DNA from: Dryas octopetala
Lineage: Eukaryota > Streptophyta > Magnoliopsida > Rosales > Rosaceae
DNA: 64,000 nt
Direction of reading: 5' to 3'
NCBI GenBank assembly: GCA_963921425.1
Contig: OY992834.1
Coordinates: 3,472,001-3,536,000 of the forward strand
Both the position numbers and the translations under genes were made by a program. Below, piece by piece: positions 59,119-64,000 of the stretch. The notes below the pieces were generated by a model. The model was not told where the DNA came from. It was given only the letters and a program-made list of their open reading frames with translations, and did not search any database. Numbering within the stretch: position 1 is the stretch's first letter; each line of letters starts with the position of its first letter.

Positions 59119-60561
59119 ATGACATGCATGGGGGTCCATGCAGCTCTGAGCTTGACAATTATTCTGGTCGCCGCGACCACTGCCATGGGCAATGACATGG
59201 CACAAATACCTGCCCAAAAATCTTCAGTCAACAAATGGTTCGACGCCAATGTGAAACAGCAGAAGGGCAAGCTTAACCCTGCTCTTGCGGCGGCCGAGGC
59301 TAGTCCAAGAGTGATCAAGGTAAAGCAAGACGGGAGTGGCAACTTCAAGACCGTCACGGACGCCATTAAGAGCATTCCGGCTGGGAACACGAAACGAGTG
59401 ATTGTGAACATTGGAGGAGGAACGTACACTGAGAAAATAACAATTCCAAGAAATAAACCATTTGTGACATTAGTCGGAAATCCAAAGAGTATGCCAACTT
59501 TGACGTTTTCCGGGACAGCTGCCAAGTATGGAACTGTGGATAGTGCCACAGTGATTGTGGAGTCCGACTACTTCGTTGCTGCTAACCTTATTATCAAAGT
59601 AATTATTAATTGTCCCACAACGAACGAAATCGATCCTTTTGATTAATTACCAACTAGCTCGCTAATGGTCTAAATGAATGAATGAATGTTTTTAATTGTA
59701 GAATTCTTCGCCAAGGCCTGATGGAAAAAGAGTGGGTGCGCAGGCATTGGCATTAAGGGTGTCCGGGAACAGGGCAGCCTTGTACAATTGCAGACTGATA
59801 GGGTTTCAGGACACCCTTTGTGATGACAGGGGCAATCATTTCTTCAAAGACTGCTACATTGAAGGCACTGTTGATTTCATCTTCGGAAGTGGAAAGTCTC
59901 TCTATTTGGTAATACTAATGCCTCCAAAACTCCCACTGTCTTTTTGTTTGTGAGTTTCATGATTTTGATACGTACATTAATTAAATAATGCAAGATATAT
60001 ATTTGGGTGAATGCAGAACACTGAGTTACATGTGCTCGGGGATAATGGGATGACGGTTATAACCGCACATGCAAGAGACTCTGCCAAAGAGGATACTGGA
60101 TACTCATTTGTTCACTGCAGCATAACTGGCACCGGCACTGGCACATATTTGGGCAGGGCTTGGAGGGCTAGTCCCCAGGTAGTGTATGCTTACACCACCA
60201 TGACCAAAGTTGTCAATCCCGCAGGATGGAGCGACGATAACAAACCACAATATGACAAGTAAGCAATTCGATCGATCTTGCTCAGCTTTTTTTTTTTTTT
60301 CCAAGTATATCACAACAATGCCAAAACCATATGCATTAGCTATTTTATTTCGAGAAACAATTCATCAATGTTTGTATGGTATTAATTGCGCGCAGCACTG
60401 TGTTTTATGGAGAGTACCATTGTAGTGGTACGGGTGCAAGTATGGCTGGCCGAGTCAAATACACAAAACAGTTGACTGATGCACAAGCCAAACCTTTCAT
60501 CAGCCTTCGCTATATTCAGGGTTCGAAATGGCTGCTTCCTCCTCCAACTCCACGGGTGTAG
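59119..60561 (+). CDS. Pollen-type pectinesterase 5
   Basis: Four exons, 59119-59598, 59702-59908, 60017-60258 and 60396-60561, give 364 residues. Motifs: [60 protein letters not shown]. All catalytic residues are present. The usual start ATGGCCGGAAAAATG has changed to AAGGCCGGAAAAATG, so translation starts five codons later. A hydrophobic signal ([12 protein letters not shown]) still follows. It has no Ala-Gly repeat. Splice sites agree with the other copies. Confidence 0.9.
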
Positions 60562-60965
60562 GTTAGGAATATTGTAAATATGTATAGTACGTACTACTTA
60601 ATTAATTATATATATATATATAGAGGTGCGATTGATCGAGCAAGCTGGCCGCACACATGTCTTTTGCAAATAGTATTGCTTCTAATATATTCTATATAAA
60701 TGTGTGTACATGACCTAGTTGACCAAAAAAAAAGACCAATGTATAAAATTAATATTATGTATTAAATTAAGAGTCATCGTCAACACAAATATATTTATTT
60801 TGAACACTGATAGAGTGCTGGGTTGGGTGGGCAGTAATAGAGCTGATAGAGTGTTTGGTAACACGTTTAAGAATATTGTTAGAATGTTTGGTTATATGTT
60901 TATGAAATTTCAAAAGCAACGCATAGCTCAATATATTATATTGAGCCACGTCAAGGTTCGTCAAA

Positions 60966-61168
60966 GAATAATGCTATACTTACCACATTTCTTATACCAT
61001 ATTCTTATACCATCTCACGTGTCATTACTTTATTGGACAGAATTTTTCTTTTTCTTTTTGAGTTTTTCTTTTTATTTTTTAGTATCCAATGTATGAATGC
61101 CATGTAAGTTGCCACATAAGGTGGTATGAAATTATGGTATAAAAATGTGGTATATATAGCAGTACTGG
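60966..61168. mobile_element. MITE, about 200 bp
   Basis: Left AATGCTATACTTACCACATT and right AATGTGGTATATATAGCAGT form imperfect terminal inverted repeats. Flanks GGTTCGTCAAA and GGTTCTTCAAA look like a target duplication with one change. The 44-kb block has only one copy of the flank. Confidence 0.75.
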
Positions 61169-61581
61169 TTCTTCAAAATAGAAGACCCAAGAATTTCCCT
61201 TCAAATTTTGGACCCCCTTACACGTCCTTCTGACCTCCGGAACACGCTTGACTTTTTTGCTAGCTAGATATCCTTTTCACATTGCCTGAATTGCGCAATA
61301 TTTGTAGTTTTCCAAAATTTTCTTGCCAAATAGTACGCACCTGTTGACTCTGTTGACCAAGGCTATGGAAAAAAATACCAAAGTTAATTGGTATTTGTAG
61401 TTTTCCAAAAATTTCTTGCTGAATAGTACGTACTTGTTGAGTACTGTTGAGTCTGTTGACCATTAGGAAGTTTCCATCATTGACATACATGCATGTAGGC
61501 TATTTGAAAAAAAATACCAAAGTTAATTGGCAAAGGGTTAATTCTATTTCCCTCTTAATTTGAACCCATCTTCTGAATCTA

Positions 61582-61587
61582 TATAAA
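61582..61587 (+). promoter_or_regulatory. TATA box of LTP-like gene
   Basis: TATAAA about 90 bp before the ATG, in the block shared with 44.7 kb. A partial tandem duplication of the upstream W-box region lies at 61375-61475. Confidence 0.55.
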
Positions 61588-61674
61588 GGGGTACGTAGTG
61601 ACTACTGCTAATGGCACAAGAATAACAAATTAAGAAGAAAAGTAAAGAATAAAGGAAGGAAAGAAGTGAAAAAA

Positions 61675-62002
61675 ATGAGGAGAGATGCAGGGTCAGTGGG
61701 TGTGATATATATGTGGTTATTTATGTGGGGGTGCCTGGTGGTTCCCATGGCAAAGGGGCAGACCAGTCCTAGCCAGTGTAACAATTCAAGGAGGAGAAGC
61801 TGCTGGTTAATGCATGCAAGGCAGTGGTTATGGGGGCTAATCCCTCTGCAATCTGCTGTCAACGCGTACGTGAAGTTCATGTTGAATGTGTGTGCCCCCA
61901 TGTCTCTCCTAAGTTCGCTAATTTGATCAACGTCCCACGCCTCGTTAAGCAGATCCAAGGCTGTGGAAGGTCTGTGCCTCACAACTTCAAGTGTGGCAGT
62001 GA

Positions 62003-62041
<39 letters not shown>

Positions 62042-62167
62042 GCCCGATCACTTCTCAAACACCAATCCTACGATCCGGCCCAGTTATTAATCTACTTGGT
62101 TTATGGCCCATCATATATGTATAGCTGACTTGATTTATGGTTTTGTGCAGGTATCACCACTCCATAA
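61675..62167 (+). pseudogene. 8-cysteine lipid-transfer-like gene with frameshift
   Basis: Two exons, 61675-61998 and 62151-62167. A signal peptide (IYMWLFMWGCLVVPMAKG) and the first Cys are in one frame. From about 61783 the second frame carries the remaining seven Cys of the eight-cysteine motif (NAC, ICC, ECVC, QGC, FKC) and ends FKCGS|ITTP. The net one-base change separates the two. It is a recent pseudogene, or a sequencing error in a live gene. Small secreted proteins of this kind are known from anthers. A CT microsatellite starts the intron (62009-62038). Confidence 0.7.
62009..62038. repeat. (CT)n microsatellite in LTP-like intron
   Basis: About 15 CT units a few bases after the donor at 61999. 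Confidence 0.95.
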
Positions 62168-62372
62168 GAAGATATGATCCTAGTTATTTTCAAATAAAAT
62201 AATATATATCTCTTAGCTAAGTGAACATACATCGTAGGGCACGTACTTGTGCACTTATATGTTTTGGAGAGATGGAGAGAATGAGACAGAGATGTATTAT
62301 GACTCTTCTATTATAATTTTACCTACCTTTATACCATCAGATTGTCCTACTTGTTACTTATAATAGTTAATT

Positions 62373-62865
62373 GACTTATTCACACTATTGCCTTCTATAA
62401 AATACATTTTTTCTCACTTTGTCTGCTACAACTTAAATCTTCTCAAATTGTTACCTGAACTTTACACAGTTGTTGCAAAAAACTCTATGCCGTCAACTTT
62501 GTCAATTTTTTCGTTAAAATATCTGACGTGGCACCTATATGGCATGAGTGAGACCCTTTTTTAATTATGTAAGATCCATGTGAAAAAAAAAATAAAAAAA
62601 AATTTAAACTAAAAAATAATAAGATTCATGTCAATTTTTTATAATTTTGTGTGTCTACATGGATCTTACATAACTAGAAAATGGTCTCACTCATGCCATA
62701 TAGGTGACACATCAGCTTTTTTAACGAAAAAATTGACAGAGTTGACGGCATAAGATCTTTTGCAATAACTATTCGAAGTTCAGGTGTCAAACTGAGATGA
62801 TTTAAGTTTCATGGGGTAAAATGAAAAAAAGTGTATCTTACAAGAAGTAATAGTGTGAATAAGCC
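62373..62865. mobile_element. 493-bp foldback MITE, Mutator-like
   Basis: A perfect 9-bp direct repeat TAGTTAATT flanks it (62364-62372 and 62866-62874). Ends: GACTTATTCACACTATTGCC and the complement of GGCTTATTCACACTATTACT. Inverted similarity runs to the centre (GATCCATGTG / CATGGATCTTAC, CATGAGTGAGACC / GGTCTCACTCATG). No coding capacity. Different family from the MITE at 16.3 kb but with the same type of target duplication. Confidence 0.88.
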
Positions 62866-62874
62866 TAGTTAATT

Positions 62875-63422
62875 TTTGATACCTTTATATGTTTTGGGCA
62901 TATATATTCTGATAATCACACAATCGTTCAAAAGATAATTACATATATAATTAATTAATTTAAATGAGTGAGTTTTGTGAATTATTGGTGCTTAAATTTT
63001 GACTCGATTCTCATTTTAGTAACTAAACTTGAACATATATATTTTTTCGTTTGTCATGAATCATATATAGAGCTTGTACAGTTGTACCATACAATTACAA
63101 ATTTACAACCTTTCTCAAATTTTGTCTTGACGGATAATGTTTTTTACTAAATTTTCTAACATCATGTTATCATACTTTCTTTTGGACTTTTAATTATTTA
63201 ATTTTTAACATTATATCAATATCAATATTTCATCTGGTGTTATCGTCGCGTCAAATAAATTGTGTTAAAATAGTAATGACGTGGCTTTCTCTCCCCAGCC
63301 ACCAATAGCTGAGTGGTCTCTGATAACGGAACCCGCCCTTTCCTCAAATCCAAAGAGATCCCAATACCATACAGAATCCAGATAAACAAGGACAATCCAA
63401 ACAAGGCCTAACCACATCCTCC
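62875..63422. other. AT-rich spacer and promoter of PCD-like gene
   Basis: No coding feature. The last 150 bp turn GC-richer and hold the probable leader of the next gene. Confidence 0.5.
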
Positions 63423-64000
63423 ATGGCCACCACCACCAACCTTTCATTTCCCCACCTCTCTCTTCCATGTCACCACCATCACCACCACCACCACCTCCCT
63501 ACCTTCTTGACTGTTCGGACTCTGGGTCGACTCAGCCCGAGAACTCGGGGTCTGGGCAGTGACATGGTGGGCGACTTTGGGGCCAGAGACCCTTTCCCGG
63601 CAGAGATAGAAAGTGGGTTTGGAGAGAAGGTGCTGGGCAACCTTAACACAGAGCACAAGATCCTCATCCCCAATTTGTCTTCTCTGTCTCTGGCCCAGCA
63701 AGATTGCACCCCTGTCTCTCCTCTGCAGCCCCCTATGCTTGAGGACGATGCCCACAAACTCCTCAGGAAGGTCAGTTTTGTCATTTACATCCCCAATTTG
63801 TATGCTATGCTCATATGGTGTTTGATGAAATTACTGTGCGTCTCTGTCTTTTTGCTTACCTATGGAGTACCCTTTTTGGCTCTGTTTGTAAAGTTCAGGA
63901 ATTTTTGGTTGTCTGTTTTAGAATTGAGCTCTGAAGCTATTGTAAGGTGGAAATAAGAGACATTTTTTCCATTTGGGTTTGTTTCATTTGATTCTTTGTA
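63423..64000 (+). CDS. Pterin dehydratase-like protein (RAF2 type), 5' part
   Basis: Exon 1 is 63423-63770, 116 residues; the donor GTCAGT follows and the rest of the gene is outside the window. The N-terminus is a chloroplast transit-like segment with a run of eight His, then GDFGARDPFPAEIESGFGEK, VLGNLNTEHKILIPN and PLQPPMLEDDAHKLLRK. These match the plant pterin-4a-carbinolamine dehydratase-like family that includes Rubisco accumulation factor 2, whose Arabidopsis relative (SDIRIP1) is also linked to ABA signalling. The catalytic His motifs lie in later exons, so activity cannot be judged. Confidence 0.82.

Noticed and set aside
63265-63784. Minus-strand open frames over the PCD-like exon
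   Set aside because: They are shadows of the plus-strand exon, which matches a known family and ends at a good donor.

Overview
The window is nuclear DNA from a flowering plant. Its genes carry spliceosomal introns, the plastid-targeted and plant-only families (FSD2-type Fe superoxide dismutase, DUF724/Agenet protein, type I metacaspase, pollen-type pectinesterase, RAF2-like pterin dehydratase) are all eudicot-like, and the spaces between genes hold MITEs, a Copia element and CT/GA microsatellites. A woody rosid, perhaps Rosaceae, is a guess from overall gene style and from ribosome-inactivating-protein-like relics. The sequence alone does not prove it.

Left part (1-27.4 kb): mostly single-copy housekeeping and regulatory genes. 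In order they are a divergent CDC20-like APC/C activator (+), a chloroplast Fe-SOD of the FSD2 type (-), an intronless kinase-only casein kinase I (-), an HMG-box protein (+), a dead tandem copy of a metacaspase (-), the intact LSD1-type zinc-finger metacaspase (-), a 10-exon DUF724/Agenet chromatin-reader-like gene with two AT-hook-like motifs (+), and a casein kinase 2 beta subunit (-) with an apparent U12-type AT-AG intron. A 429-bp MITE with a perfect 9-bp target duplication lies at 16.3 kb.

Right part (27.9-61 kb): a rearranged cluster built from repeats of one module, a GT77-type nucleotide-diphospho-sugar transferase gene followed by a pollen-type (PPME1-like) pectinesterase. Two modules are almost identical (29.4-35.3 kb and 44.8-54.2 kb). 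The first carries a 1.29-kb hAT-like insertion between the genes, and the second preserves the empty site. In the second, the transferase is split by a complete 4.8-kb Copia element whose target duplication, LTRs and PBS can all be read. Other modules keep only scraps of the transferase next to a pectinesterase (36.05 kb and 58.6-58.8 kb). Five pectinesterase genes look intact (four +, one -). The two in the near-identical modules contain a 9-bp minisatellite that inserts 121 or 85 residues of Ala-Gly-X repeat into the enzyme. A 200-N assembly gap at 35.4 kb is flanked by duplicated sequence. Two broken relics of a ribosome-inactivating-protein-like gene flank the second module.

Far right (61-64 kb): an 8-cysteine lipid-transfer-like gene with a frameshift, whose promoter block is duplicated in front of the second transferase; a second MITE with a 9-bp target duplication; and the first exon of a RAF2/PCD-like gene that runs off the window.

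Pectinesterases of the PPME1 group and related small LTPs act in anther or pollen walls in known plants, so the cluster may serve reproduction. That is inference from family, not from expression data.
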